36,922 nt of DNA from Vulcanimicrobiota bacterium (GCA_023447635.1 JAEXNA010000090.1:1-36922), one strand, 5' to 3'; counted from the first letter of the stretch, positions 1-8,590 are shown. The notes: generated by a model from the letters alone, not told the origin. A program made the numbers and translations.

Positions 1-557
1 AGGCAATGCATCGGTCGATGAGCTACCGGCAGACGGTCTCGTGGATCGATGATGGGGCAGGGGGTGGATGGGAGAAGGCCCGGCACGATAAGCGCGGGAC
101 TCGCTCCCTGGTTGAGAAGGTGCAGCACGAACATCGCCTCGTCGCTCGAGTCGAGAGAGAGTTGGTGATAGAAGTGATCGACGATTTCGAAGTCCGCGCG
201 GGCGGCGATCTCTCTCGCTAGCGAGTTGACTTCATCCGGATAGTCACGCCTCGCGGTCAAAAATCTGATTCGAGATGGCCTGTCGGGCTCTATTTGAAAA
301 GTTGGTGATCCGGGCAGCGCTACAGCGCCTGCAGCTTTGAGAATCCTGTTGATCTTGGGAGGGCGAGGAGCACCCAAGATCGGCCCGAGAAGAAATTCGA
401 TTGAGCGACTCTCGTCGTTTCGCGGTCCGTGGCGTCCCTTTTCGAGGTCATTCCAGCGACGTCGAGGTATGCCGGCAGCGTCAGCCGCCTCTACCTGTTG
501 ATAACCGGCCTTCTTGCGAAGACCTTCCAGTTCTTTATGATAGGTGTTTCTGAACAT
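1..557 (-). CDS. Xre-like helix-turn-helix protein, 3' end outside window
   Basis: The minus-strand frame is open from the ATG at 557 to the left edge (185 codons, no stop), so the C-terminus lies outside the window. Residues about 8-45 (ELEGLRKKAG, then EAADAAGIPRRRWNDLEKGR) fit the Xre/Cro helix-turn-helix layout, with a long first helix, an ALG-like turn and a recognition helix ending in W..LEKG. The rest, including RIRFLTARRDY and FEIVDHFYHQLSLDSSDEAM, is not recognised. No strong Shine-Dalgarno precedes the ATG. Codons such as AGA, ATA, CTA and TTT are commoner than in the neighbouring genes, which may indicate transfer. It is divergent from the flavoenzyme at 891. It could be a stand-alone regulator or the HTH part of a toxin-antitoxin or phage-type protein; the sequence does not decide. 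Confidence 0.6.
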   Translation of the reverse strand, partial: MFRNTYHKELEGLRKKAGYQQVEAADAAGIPRRRWNDLEKGRHGPRNDESRSIEFLLGPILGAPRPPKINRILKAAGAVALPGSPTFQIEPDRPSRIRFLTARRDYPDEVNSLAREIAARADFEIVDHFYHQLSLDSSDEAMFVLHLLNQGASPALIVPGLLPSTPCPIIDPRDRLPVAHRPMHC

Positions 558-890
558 AGATTCAGTGTGCCACGGACTTTCGATCACCAGATTTCCGGTC
601 TATGTCCGAGGATTTAAAAGGATGTTAGCAACTTTTGAACACGCAAGAATCCGCTGTCGCGCGGGCACTCGACGCGCCCGCGTCCAGCTCTCGAGCCGCT
701 CGGGCACTCGGTACTCCCGCCTCCACCTCTCTGCACTCGAATCTCCGCGAGATGTTCGGGCGCCGAGGCATCTCGGCAGGGCCGGCTCTCCCTCCTGCCA
801 CCCAGCCAGGGGGAAAATCCTCGAGATCGCCCCTCATGTGGGCCAGAAAGATGGAGGATTCCGAGGGCCGGAAAGAAAGGCTCGAAGCCT
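558..890. other. Divergent intergenic region, no gene supported
   Basis: This 333-bp stretch separates the divergent HTH gene and the flavoenzyme gene, and presumably carries both promoters. Visible structure: a 7-bp inverted repeat CGCGGGC (660-666) / GCCCGCG (676-682), and a 10-bp direct repeat CGGGCACTCG at 662-671 and 701-710. The first copy of the direct repeat lies within the hairpin. No convincing -35/-10 pair or coding frame was found. Short open frames here have neither recognisable protein features nor ribosome binding sites. Confidence 0.5.
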
Positions 891-2327
891 ATGCCTGAGT
901 ACGATTACGACCTTCTCGTGGTGGGGGGAGGTTCCGGCGGGGTGGCCACCGCCCGTCGTGCCGCCGAGCATGGCGCGCGCGTCGCCGTCTGCGAGGACCA
1001 CGAGTGGGGTGGGACCTGTGTTCATCGCGGCTGCGTGCCCAAAAAGCTGCTGGTCTACGCCTCCCAGTACGGTGAGGCTCGCAAACTCATGCCCTCCTAC
1101 GGCTGGTCCAGTGAAGGCCTCGCCCTCGACTGGACTACGCTGCGCTCCAACCTCCACAAGGAGCTCGAGCGGTTGCACGGTTTCTACCAGCGCATCCTCG
1201 ACGAGAGCGGGGTCGCCAAGCTGTCGGGTCGTGGTGTCCTCAAAGACGCCCACACCGTCGAAGTCGACGGCAAGGCCTACACCGCCGAGCGCATCTTACT
1301 CGCCATGGGCGGTATCCCGCATAAACCGCCCGGACTCGAAGGCGCCGAACACGGCTTGACCTCCAACGACATGTTCTGGATGGAGTCCCTGCCCTCCACC
1401 ATCCTGGTGGTGGGTAGCGGCTACATCGGATCCGAATTCGCCGGGATCCTCAACGGGCTCGGCGTCAAGGTGCATCAGAGCTTCGGCTCCGACCATCTGC
1501 TGCCCGGATTCGATAAAGACATCCGCAGCACGGTCGAAGCCGAAATGGAGAAGCGCGGCCTCACTTTCCACCGGGGCAAACGCCCCACCAGGCTCGTGAA
1601 GCACGCCGAGGACCGTATCGAAGTGACCTTCGACGACGACAGCCGTCTCGAGGTCGAAGCCGTGCTCCTGGCCACCGGCCGGGTCCCCCGCACCGCCGAG
1701 ATCGGCCTCGAGGGGCTGGGAGTTCAGCTGGGCAAAGACGGCGAGGTGCTGACCTCCTCCGCCTTCCAGACCTCGGTCCCCTCCGTCTACGCCATCGGCG
1801 ACTGCACCAAGCGTTATGAACTGACCCCGGTGGCCATCGCCGAAGGGCGTGCCCTGGCAGAGCATCTCTACAACGGTCAGCCGCTCGACTTTCACTACGA
1901 TCGACTGGCGACCGCCGTCTTCAGTTCGCCTCCCGCCGGCGCGGTAGGGATGACCGAAGACGGGCTACGAAAGGCCGGGGCCACCTTTGATGTCTACCGG
2001 GCCAAATTCCGTCCTATGAAGTACAGCCTGCCGGCCGGCAACGCGCAGGCCATGCTCAAACTGCTGGTCGATCCCAAGAGCGACCGCGTGCTGGGCTGCC
2101 ACCTGGTAGGGGAGGAAGCCCCCGAGTTGATCCAGGTGCTGGCCGTGGCCCTCAAGGCCAGAGCCACCAAGGCGACCTTTGACGCCACCATTGCCGTGCA
2201 TCCTACCTTCTCCGAAGAACTCGTGCTCCTTAGAAAGCCCAGCGAGTCCGTCGAGGGAACCAACCCGGTTCCTGACCCCGACAGGGGAGAAACCATCGAC
2301 ACGCTGGGGGAAAGCCAAAAATCATGA
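891..2327 (+). CDS. Glutathione-reductase-like FAD disulfide oxidoreductase
   Basis: A 478-residue class I pyridine nucleotide-disulfide oxidoreductase. The FAD motif GGGSGG is at residues 12-17 and the redox pair C43/C48 lies in GGTCVHRGCVPKKL, the form typical of glutathione reductase rather than lipoamide dehydrogenase. The NAD(P) fold is at 175-180 (GSGYIG), and a C-terminal HPTFSEE carries the catalytic His-Glu pair. Known family members reduce glutathione or a related disulfide with NADPH. Here the two arginines that usually bind the NADPH 2'-phosphate are replaced (G199 and P205 in SFGSDHLLPGFD), so cofactor and substrate are uncertain. Its stop overlaps the sucA start in ATGA, which indicates translational coupling. 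The start follows a weak GAAAGAAAGG. It is clearly an E3-family flavoenzyme; the glutathione assignment is moderate. Confidence 0.85.
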   Translation: MPEYDYDLLVVGGGSGGVATARRAAEHGARVAVCEDHEWGGTCVHRGCVPKKLLVYASQYGEARKLMPSYGWSSEGLALDWTTLRSNLHKELERLHGFYQRILDESGVAKLSGRGVLKDAHTVEVDGKAYTAERILLAMGGIPHKPPGLEGAEHGLTSNDMFWMESLPSTILVVGSGYIGSEFAGILNGLGVKVHQSFGSDHLLPGFDKDIRSTVEAEMEKRGLTFHRGKRPTRLVKHAEDRIEVTFDDDSRLEVEAVLLATGRVPRTAEIGLEGLGVQLGKDGEVLTSSAFQTSVPSVYAIGDCTKRYELTPVAIAEGRALAEHLYNGQPLDFHYDRLATAVFSSPPAGAVGMTEDGLRKAGATFDVYRAKFRPMKYSLPAGNAQAMLKLLVDPKSDRVLGCHLVGEEAPELIQVLAVALKARATKATFDATIAVHPTFSEELVLLRKPSESVEGTNPVPDPDRGETIDTLGESQKS

Positions 2328-5119
2328 TCAACCCCGACAATCTCCTCTTCGTCGAAGAGGTGTACCAACAATGGGCCAAGGACCCTAACTCCGTCAGTCA
2401 GGACTGGAAGGACTATTTTGCCGCCCAGGAGATGTCCGGTAACGGCGTTTACCGCAGTACTCCCACTTTCCGCCCGGCCTCCCTCTTTGCCGCCGGCGGA
2501 GGGCGCAGTGACGCCGGCGGGCGCGAAGCCGACATTTTCAAGCAAGAGCGCGTCGATCAGCTGATCCGCGCCTATCGCGTGCGCGGTCATCGGATCGCCA
2601 ACCTGGACCCGCTGGGCCAGCGCACCGAGTCGTTCGCCGAACTCGAACTCGGCCACTACGGCCTGCGCGATTCCGACCGCGAGCTGGTCTTTGCCGCCTC
2701 TTCCCTGGGGTATGACAAGCTGACCCTGCGCGAGATCGAGGACCTGCTTCGCACCACCTACTGCTCTTCCATCGGCATCCAGTACATGCACATCGACGAC
2801 CCGGAGCCCAAACACTGGCTTCAGGAGAAGATGGAGAAGAGCCGGAATCGGATCGACCTGCCCCGGGAGACCCAGGTTCGCATCCTGACCAAGCTGACCG
2901 ACGCTGAAATCTTCGAAGAGTTTTTGGCCAAGAAATATGTTGGAGCCAAGCGCTTCGGTCTGGAGGGCGCCGAGTCGCTGATCCCCTTGCTCGACCTGGC
3001 GTTCGAGCAAGCCGGCAGCCACGGGGTCAACGATATCGTGCTTGGCATGGCCCATCGCGGTCGACTCAACGTGATGGCCAACATCATGGGCAAGAGCCCG
3101 GCTCTGGTCTTCCGCGAGTTTGACGACAAGGACCCACAGCGCTCCTTCGGTCGGGGAGACGTGAAGTACCATCTGGGGCTATCCTCGACCTGGAACACCC
3201 AGGCCGGCCACAAGATCGACCTCACCCTCTGTTTCAACCCCTCCCACCTCGAGTTCGTGGGACCGGTGGTGCTGGGACGTATCCGCAGCCGTCAGGACCG
3301 CCTGACCGAGAACTACACCCGCTGCATGGGTGTGGTGCTGCATGGCGACGCGGCTTTCGCTGGCCAGGGCGTGGTGCAAGAGATGCTCAACATGAGCGAG
3401 ATTCCCGGTTTCCGGACCGGCGGAACCCTGCACATCATTCTCAACAACCAGATCGGTTTCACCACCGGCGTGGGGCAGGCGCGCTCGTCTCACTACGCCA
3501 CCGACGTGGCCAAGATGCTGCAGATCCCGATCTTCCACGTCAATGGGGAAGACCCCGAAGCGGTGGCCCAGGCTACCTGGCTGGCCATGGAGTTCCGCCA
3601 AGCGTTCAAAAAGGACGTCGTGATCGACATGTACTGCTACCGGCGTCGCGGTCACAACGAAGGCGATGACCCCACCGTGACCCAGCCTCGTATGTACCGT
3701 CAGATCGAAGCGATGAAGACGGTACGGGAAAGCTATCTCGAAAACCTCATCCGCCTGGGCGAAGTCACCAAGGAAGAGGCCGAGGCGATCGCCGTCGAGC
3801 GTCGCGACCAGCTCGAAAACGAATTGGCTCGAGCCCGCGACCCGCGCTTCGACTACGAAGCGCAGCGGGAGCAAGAAGACCGTCGGGGCCGCTGGGCTGC
3901 CTATCGCGGCGGTAAAGACAGCAACGTCCCCGATGTGCCCACGTCCGTCAGCGAGGAAAAGCTGGCCGGCTACCTGAGGGCGCTAGGGTCCGTTCCGCAA
4001 GAGTTTCATACCCACCCCAAGCTCAAGCGGTTGGTCCTGGAAAAGCGTCTCAACTGTGCCAAGGGCGATTCGCCGCTGGACTGGGGAACGGCGGAAAACC
4101 TCGCTTACGCCACGCTGCTGGCCGAGGGCACTCCGGTTCGTCTAACCGGCCAGGACGTGGGCCGTGGCACCTTCTCGCACCGTCACGCCGTGCTCTGCGA
4201 TTACGAAAACGACACTCTGCATATTCCGCTCAACTCGGTGGCGGAAGGTCAGGCCAGGTTTCAGGTCTGGAACTCGCCCCTCTCGGAAACAGCCATGCTG
4301 GGCTACGAGTTCGGTTTCAGTCTGGACGCCCCGGACGCCCTGGTCCTGTGGGAGGCTCAGTTCGGAGACTTCTTCAACGTGGGACAGGTTATCTTCGACC
4401 AGTTCATCTCGACCTCCGAGGACAAGTGGGACAAGCTGAACCACCTGGTGATGCTGTTGCCTCACGGCTTCGAAGGTCAGGGGCCGGAGCACTCCAGCGC
4501 CCGCCTGGAGCGGTTCCTGCAGCTCGCGGCCGAGGACAATATCTGCGTGGCCAACCTGACCACGCCGGCCCAACTGTTCCACATCCTGCGACGTCAGATC
4601 GTACGGCCGATTCGCAAGCCGCTGGTCATCATGTCGCCGAAAAGCCTGCTGCGTCACCCCGAGTGTGTTTCACCGCTCTCGGACTTCTACAACGGCTCTT
4701 TCCACCGCGTCCTTCCCGACAACGTGGTCAACCCGGGTAAGGTCAAACGCGTCCTCTTGTGCACCGGTAAGGTCTACTACGACCTGGCCAACTATCGTAA
4801 AGAGCGCAAGCGCGACGATGTCGCTATCGTCCGTCTCGAGCAGCTCTACCCTTTCCCGGAGAAAAGCGTTCGCACGGCGCTCTCCCAGTACGGTCGCGGC
4901 ACCCCCGTGATCTGGGTCCAGGAAGAGCCGGAAAACATGGGCGCCCAGAGCTACATCAAGCTGCGGTTTGGTGAGAGCGTCTACGACCGCTTCCCCTTCC
5001 TCTCCATCTCCCGCCCGGAGTCGGCCTCGCCGGCCACCGGTTCGGGAGCCTCGCACCGCATCGAGCAGGACGGCATCATCGAACAGGCCTTCAATCGGGC
5101 CGTGCCAGGCCAGCTCTAA
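2324..5119 (+). CDS. sucA: 2-oxoglutarate dehydrogenase E1 component
   Basis: A 931-residue thiamine-diphosphate-dependent E1 of the cytosolic 2-oxoglutarate dehydrogenase complex, which decarboxylates 2-oxoglutarate and succinylates the lipoyl arm of SucB. The N-terminal helical segment (residues 1-40, LFVEEVYQQWAKDP) that binds the complex core in this family is present. Other family marks are VLGMAHRGRLNVMAN, KYHLGLSS, and the ThDP motif running from G341-D342 to a later NNQ (about residue 372). The C-terminal region has QLYPFPEKSV and WVQEEPENMGAQSY. Length is normal for the family. The ATG overlaps the upstream stop by 4 nt. sucB follows after 56 nt containing a small CGCCG/CGGCG hairpin, so the genes are almost certainly cotranscribed. 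Confidence 0.97.
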   Translation: MINPDNLLFVEEVYQQWAKDPNSVSQDWKDYFAAQEMSGNGVYRSTPTFRPASLFAAGGGRSDAGGREADIFKQERVDQLIRAYRVRGHRIANLDPLGQRTESFAELELGHYGLRDSDRELVFAASSLGYDKLTLREIEDLLRTTYCSSIGIQYMHIDDPEPKHWLQEKMEKSRNRIDLPRETQVRILTKLTDAEIFEEFLAKKYVGAKRFGLEGAESLIPLLDLAFEQAGSHGVNDIVLGMAHRGRLNVMANIMGKSPALVFREFDDKDPQRSFGRGDVKYHLGLSSTWNTQAGHKIDLTLCFNPSHLEFVGPVVLGRIRSRQDRLTENYTRCMGVVLHGDAAFAGQGVVQEMLNMSEIPGFRTGGTLHIILNNQIGFTTGVGQARSSHYATDVAKMLQIPIFHVNGEDPEAVAQATWLAMEFRQAFKKDVVIDMYCYRRRGHNEGDDPTVTQPRMYRQIEAMKTVRESYLENLIRLGEVTKEEAEAIAVERRDQLENELARARDPRFDYEAQREQEDRRGRWAAYRGGKDSNVPDVPTSVSEEKLAGYLRALGSVPQEFHTHPKLKRLVLEKRLNCAKGDSPLDWGTAENLAYATLLAEGTPVRLTGQDVGRGTFSHRHAVLCDYENDTLHIPLNSVAEGQARFQVWNSPLSETAMLGYEFGFSLDAPDALVLWEAQFGDFFNVGQVIFDQFISTSEDKWDKLNHLVMLLPHGFEGQGPEHSSARLERFLQLAAEDNICVANLTTPAQLFHILRRQIVRPIRKPLVIMSPKSLLRHPECVSPLSDFYNGSFHRVLPDNVVNPGKVKRVLLCTGKVYYDLANYRKERKRDDVAIVRLEQLYPFPEKSVRTALSQYGRGTPVIWVQEEPENMGAQSYIKLRFGESVYDRFPFLSISRPESASPATGSGASHRIEQDGIIEQAFNRAVPGQL

Positions 5120-5175
5120 AAATTCGCCGCTTCTCCGGCGCCAAGCTTTTTTGAACAGACGAAAGGACGACAACA

Positions 5176-6423
5176 ATGGAACTCAAGGTACCCCCAGCAG
5201 GGGAATCGATTTCGACGGTCATGATCTCCGAGTGGCTGGTTGCCGAAGGAGACGCGATCTCCGAGGACCAGATCCTGGTTGTTCTAGAAACCGACAAGAT
5301 TAATGTCGAGGTGCCCTCTCCCATCAACGGAACCCTGGGCAAAATTCTCAAGAAGCCCGGCGAGGAAGCCGATATCGGCGAAGTGATCGCCGAGCTCAGC
5401 GCCGGTTCTGGCGGCGCCGCCAAACCTAAGACTACGGAGGCGCCCAAAGCCACGGAAACGCCCAAAGAGGCAACTCCGGAAGCCAAGGGCAAGGATGTCT
5501 CGTCGAGCAAGGCCGAGGCGAAGGAGGAGCCGATCGTCTCTCCAGCCGCTCGACGCGTGCTCGATGAAGCCAAAGTCGATGCCGGCGAGGTCAAGGGCAG
5601 CGGCAAGGACGGCCGGGTCATGAAAGAAGACGCCGTGGCTCACGTCGAGTCCAAGGGCTCGGCCAAGCCGGCCCCCGCCGCCTCCAGCAAGCCGGCCCCC
5701 CGTCCTGCCGCCAGGGACGTTGGAGAGCGGGAAGAGGTGGTCCAGATGAGCCCTCTCCGTCGCAAGATCGCCGAGCGCCTGGTGTCAGCGCAGCAGACCG
5801 CCGCCATTCTCACCACCTTCAACGAAGTGGACATGAGCGGCGTGATGGAGCTGCGGGCGAAGTACCAGAAGGACTTCGTCGATAAGCATGGCGTGAAGCT
5901 CGGTTTCATGTCGTTCTTCATCAAGGCCGCCGTCGAGGCGCTCAAGGCTTACCCCGAGGTCAACGCCGAAATTCGCGACAACGCCATCGTCTATAAGAAC
6001 CACTACGATATCGGAGTGGCTGTAGGTGGAGGCAAAGGCCTGGTGGTGCCCGTGCTCCGGGACTCGGACCGCCTCTCCTTTGCCGAAGTCGAAATCGGCA
6101 TCAAAGAGCTGGCGAAAAAGGCTCAGGAGATGAAATTGGCTCTCTCGGACCTCGAGGGCGGCACCTTCACCATTTCCAACGGCGGCGTCTACGGCTCGAT
6201 GCTGAGCACGCCGATCCTGAACCCGCCTCAGTCGGGAATTCTCGGTCTACACAACATCACCGAACGTCCCGTCGCCATCAACGGTAAAGTCGAGATCCGC
6301 CCGATGATGTATCTCGCGCTGTCTTACGACCACCGTATCATCGACGGCAAAGGAGCGGTTTCGTTCCTGGTTGCGATCAAGAAGGCGATCGAAGACCCCG
6401 CTCGCCTGCTGCTGGAGATCTAA
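5176..6423 (+). CDS. sucB: Dihydrolipoyllysine succinyltransferase E2 component
   Basis: A 415-residue E2 core of the 2-oxoglutarate dehydrogenase complex, transferring succinyl from the lipoyl arm to CoA. Order of domains: lipoyl domain (about 1-75) with the lipoylated K41 in LETDKINVEV; an Ala/Pro/Lys/Glu-rich flexible linker (about 77-120); the peripheral E1/E3-binding domain (about 122-157, SPAARRVLDEAKVDAGEV); a second Pro/Ala linker; and the catalytic acyltransferase domain (about 185-415) with H386 and D390 in SYDHRIIDGKG. The motif IISEWLV-type lipoyl start and the ETDK context fit SucB better than pyruvate E2. It starts at an ATG behind GAAAGGACG and lies between sucA and lpd. Confidence 0.96.
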   Translation: MELKVPPAGESISTVMISEWLVAEGDAISEDQILVVLETDKINVEVPSPINGTLGKILKKPGEEADIGEVIAELSAGSGGAAKPKTTEAPKATETPKEATPEAKGKDVSSSKAEAKEEPIVSPAARRVLDEAKVDAGEVKGSGKDGRVMKEDAVAHVESKGSAKPAPAASSKPAPRPAARDVGEREEVVQMSPLRRKIAERLVSAQQTAAILTTFNEVDMSGVMELRAKYQKDFVDKHGVKLGFMSFFIKAAVEALKAYPEVNAEIRDNAIVYKNHYDIGVAVGGGKGLVVPVLRDSDRLSFAEVEIGIKELAKKAQEMKLALSDLEGGTFTISNGGVYGSMLSTPILNPPQSGILGLHNITERPVAINGKVEIRPMMYLALSYDHRIIDGKGAVSFLVAIKKAIEDPARLLLEI

Positions 6424-6426
6424 ACT

Positions 6427-7818
6427 ATGGCCAGTTACGACGTCATCGTTATCGGAGGCGGCCCGGGTGGGTACGTTTCCGCTATTCGCTCCGGCCAGCT
6501 GGGCTTCAAGACCGCTTGCGTCGACAGCAACGACATCTTTGGCGGGACCTGCCTGCGAGTGGGATGTATCCCCTCCAAAGCGATGCTGGAGTCCAGTGAG
6601 CAGTACCTCAACGCTCGCGAGGGGCTCAAGCAGCACGGCATCACCGTCGAGGGCGAAGTCAAGTTCGACCTGGGCGCTATGCACAAGCGCAAGGACCGGG
6701 TGGTTCAGACCTTTGGACGTGGAGTCGCCGGGCTGTTGAAAAAGAACAGCGTGGACGCCATCCAGGGCTACGCCACCATCACGGCGCCGGGCAAGGTCAG
6801 CGTCAAGACTGCTGACGGCGAGCAGGTGCTGGAAGCGAAGAACATCATCATCGCCACCGGTAGCACCCCTTCGACCCTGCCCGGCATCGAACTCGATGGC
6901 GACCGGATCGGTTCCAGCACCGAGGCGTTGGCGTTCGAGCAGGTGCCGGAGCACCTGGTGGTTATCGGGGCCGGTGTGATCGGACTCGAACTTGGCTCGG
7001 TGTGGGCTCGCCTGGGAGCCAAGGTCACGGTGCTGGAGTACCTGGACCGCATTCTTCCAGGTCTGGATCTTGAGATCGCCAAGGCTGCTCAGAAGAGTCT
7101 TTCCAAGCAGGGCCTCAAGTTCCAGCTTGGAGCGGCCGTGCAGAACGCCAAGGTGGAGGGGGAAAAGGTTCACATCACCGTCGCCGGCTCCGACGAACCC
7201 GTGGTCTGCGACCGCGTTCTGATGGCGGTGGGCCGCCGCCCGTTTACGGACAGACTGGGCCTCGACGAGGTCGGTGTCGAACGTGATAAGCGCGGATTCA
7301 TCCAGGTCGACGACCATTTCCAGACCAGCGTCCCCGGTATCTTCGCCATCGGCGACGTGATCGGCGGCGCCATGCTGGCCCATAAGGCCGAGGAAGAGGG
7401 CGTGGCCTGCGTCGAGCGGCTCAAAACCGGAGCCGGCCACGTGGACTACAACACCATCCCCGGCGTCATCTATACCGACCCCGAAATCGGCACGGTCGGA
7501 AAATCCGAAGAACAGTTGCAGGCTGACGGCACCCCTTATCGGGTCGGAAAGTTCCCCTTCGCCGCCAACAGCCGCGCCCGGGCCACCGGGCATAGCGACG
7601 GAATGGTCAAAGTGCTCGCGCACGAGACCACGGACCGCATCCTGGGAGTTCACATTATCGGCCCCCATGCCGGCGAACTCCTTTCCGAAGCGGTCGTGGC
7701 GATGAGTTTTGGAGCCTCTTCCGAGGACCTGGCTCGTATCTGCCACTCGCACCCCACCCTCAGCGAAGCAACCAAGGAAGCCGCGCTGGCCGTGGACGGA
7801 CGCGCAATCCATACCTAA
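6427..7818 (+). CDS. lpdA: Dihydrolipoyl dehydrogenase E3 component
   Basis: A 463-residue FAD flavoprotein that reoxidises dihydrolipoamide on SucB and passes electrons to NAD+. The FAD motif GGGPGG is at the N-terminus and the redox disulfide is C42/C47 in GGTCLRVGCIPSKAML. GAGVIGLELGSVWARLG forms the NAD-binding fold, and the C-terminal SHPTLSEATKEA carries the active-site His and Glu. It starts 3 nt after the sucB stop and completes a gor-like/sucA/sucB/lpd operon. The operon therefore holds two members of the same flavoenzyme family. Lpd may also serve other 2-oxoacid dehydrogenases in the cell; that is family knowledge and cannot be seen here. Confidence 0.96.
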   Translation: MASYDVIVIGGGPGGYVSAIRSGQLGFKTACVDSNDIFGGTCLRVGCIPSKAMLESSEQYLNAREGLKQHGITVEGEVKFDLGAMHKRKDRVVQTFGRGVAGLLKKNSVDAIQGYATITAPGKVSVKTADGEQVLEAKNIIIATGSTPSTLPGIELDGDRIGSSTEALAFEQVPEHLVVIGAGVIGLELGSVWARLGAKVTVLEYLDRILPGLDLEIAKAAQKSLSKQGLKFQLGAAVQNAKVEGEKVHITVAGSDEPVVCDRVLMAVGRRPFTDRLGLDEVGVERDKRGFIQVDDHFQTSVPGIFAIGDVIGGAMLAHKAEEEGVACVERLKTGAGHVDYNTIPGVIYTDPEIGTVGKSEEQLQADGTPYRVGKFPFAANSRARATGHSDGMVKVLAHETTDRILGVHIIGPHAGELLSEAVVAMSFGASSEDLARICHSHPTLSEATKEAALAVDGRAIHT

Positions 7819-7924
7819 ACAGTAGGGATTGAAGCCAGCAATGGCAACGTTTTCCGCCTGGAGAACGGTTAACAAAAAGGGGAAATTCAGGGCAGGAATT
7901 TGAGATACCCTGTCCAACGGGCGC

Positions 7925-7942
7925 TTGTGAGATTTTTCACAA
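7925..7942. promoter_or_regulatory. CRP-type palindromic operator
   Basis: TTGTGA-gatttt-TCACAA is a perfect 6+6 palindrome with a 6-nt spacer, and contains the exact TGTGA-N6-TCACA core of CRP-family sites. It lies in the 208-bp gap between lpd and actA, with its centre about 93 bp upstream of the actA ATG. No U-run follows, so it is not a terminator. Two further small hairpins lie downstream (7964-7977 and 7991-8003). I could not identify a confident -10 box. The regulator is inferred from half-site similarity only. Confidence 0.5.
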
Positions 7943-8026
7943 TCTCCCGCGACAGCGACAACGGCTGCCTCGGCAGCGTGAAAAAAGACCGGCGCTCTGC
8001 GCCAAATGTAAGGGAATAGGCCGCAA

Positions 8027-8590
8027 ATGGCACCTGAAGAAAAACTTCAACAAACTCTCGTAAGATTAGTTCTGATGACCCCGGTCGTGATCGTGGTTGC
8101 CATGACTATCTATTCAGAGCTCGCTTGGAAGGGCTACTGGTTCTTCAACCAGCCGAGCCAGCCCATCGAATTCCCCCACAGCCTGCACGCGGGCGTTCGG
8201 GGAATCGATTGCGCATACTGTCACCGCGGTTCGGAGAAGGGCTACAACTCTGGTGTGCCCTCCGTTACGGACTGCTGGCAGTGTCACCAGGGCCTCGTAG
8301 GCCAGGGTAGCAACAATCAGCCTGTTATCGAGCGTCCGGGCGTCAAAGAGCTCAAGCAGTTCGTCGATAACCGTCGTGAGATCAAATGGTTCAAGTATTA
8401 TGACATGCCTGAACACGTTAAGTTCGCGCACAAGGCTCACATCAACGCCAAGATCGAGTGTACCGAGTGTCACGGCGATGTGGCGAACCAAGAGGTGATC
8501 AAGATGAAGCAGAAGCCTACCATGGGCTGGTGTGTCTCTTGCCACCGCGAAAATAACGCTCCCACGGACTGCACGACCTGCCATCGCTAA
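8027..8590 (+). CDS. actA: ACIII pentahaem cytochrome c subunit ActA
   Basis: A 187-residue membrane-anchored multihaem cytochrome c. One N-terminal transmembrane segment (about 11-34, LVLMTPVVIVVAMTIY) is followed by five CxxCH haem sites at residues 62, 83, 145, 169 and 182 (CAYCH, CWQCH, CTECH, CVSCH, CTTCH); the last is almost at the C-terminus. FPHSLHAGVRGIDCAYCH and SGVPSVTDCWQCH fit the ActA pattern. In the family, ActA helps pass electrons from quinol oxidation to the acceptor on the periplasmic face. It is the first gene of the ACIII operon, behind a weak ribosome site. Confidence 0.93.
   Translation: MAPEEKLQQTLVRLVLMTPVVIVVAMTIYSELAWKGYWFFNQPSQPIEFPHSLHAGVRGIDCAYCHRGSEKGYNSGVPSVTDCWQCHQGLVGQGSNNQPVIERPGVKELKQFVDNRREIKWFKYYDMPEHVKFAHKAHINAKIECTECHGDVANQEVIKMKQKPTMGWCVSCHRENNAPTDCTTCHR

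Noticed and set aside
635..898. Plus-strand open frame overlapping the flavoenzyme start
   Set aside because: Ser/Ala/Arg-biased composition, no ribosome site and no domain pattern; it lies over the inverted and direct repeats and runs into the real gene.
1994..3172. Long minus-strand frame antisense to the flavoenzyme and sucA
   Set aside because: It mirrors strongly coding plus-strand genes; long antisense frames are expected in GC-rich DNA with GC-ending codons.
5125..5152. Hairpin CGCCG/CGGCG followed by TTTTTT between sucA and sucB
   Set aside because: The T-run begins 6 nt after a short 5-bp stem, so it does not fit an intrinsic terminator; the genes belong to one operon. An attenuator cannot be excluded.
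6247..7917. 556-codon minus-strand frame antisense to lpd
   Set aside because: No recognisable domains, His/Asp/Gly-rich shadow composition, and lpd on the other strand is certain.
7925..7942. Palindrome read as a terminator of the lpd transcript
   Set aside because: Short AT-rich stem and no following U-run; the exact CRP-type half-sites fit an operator better.
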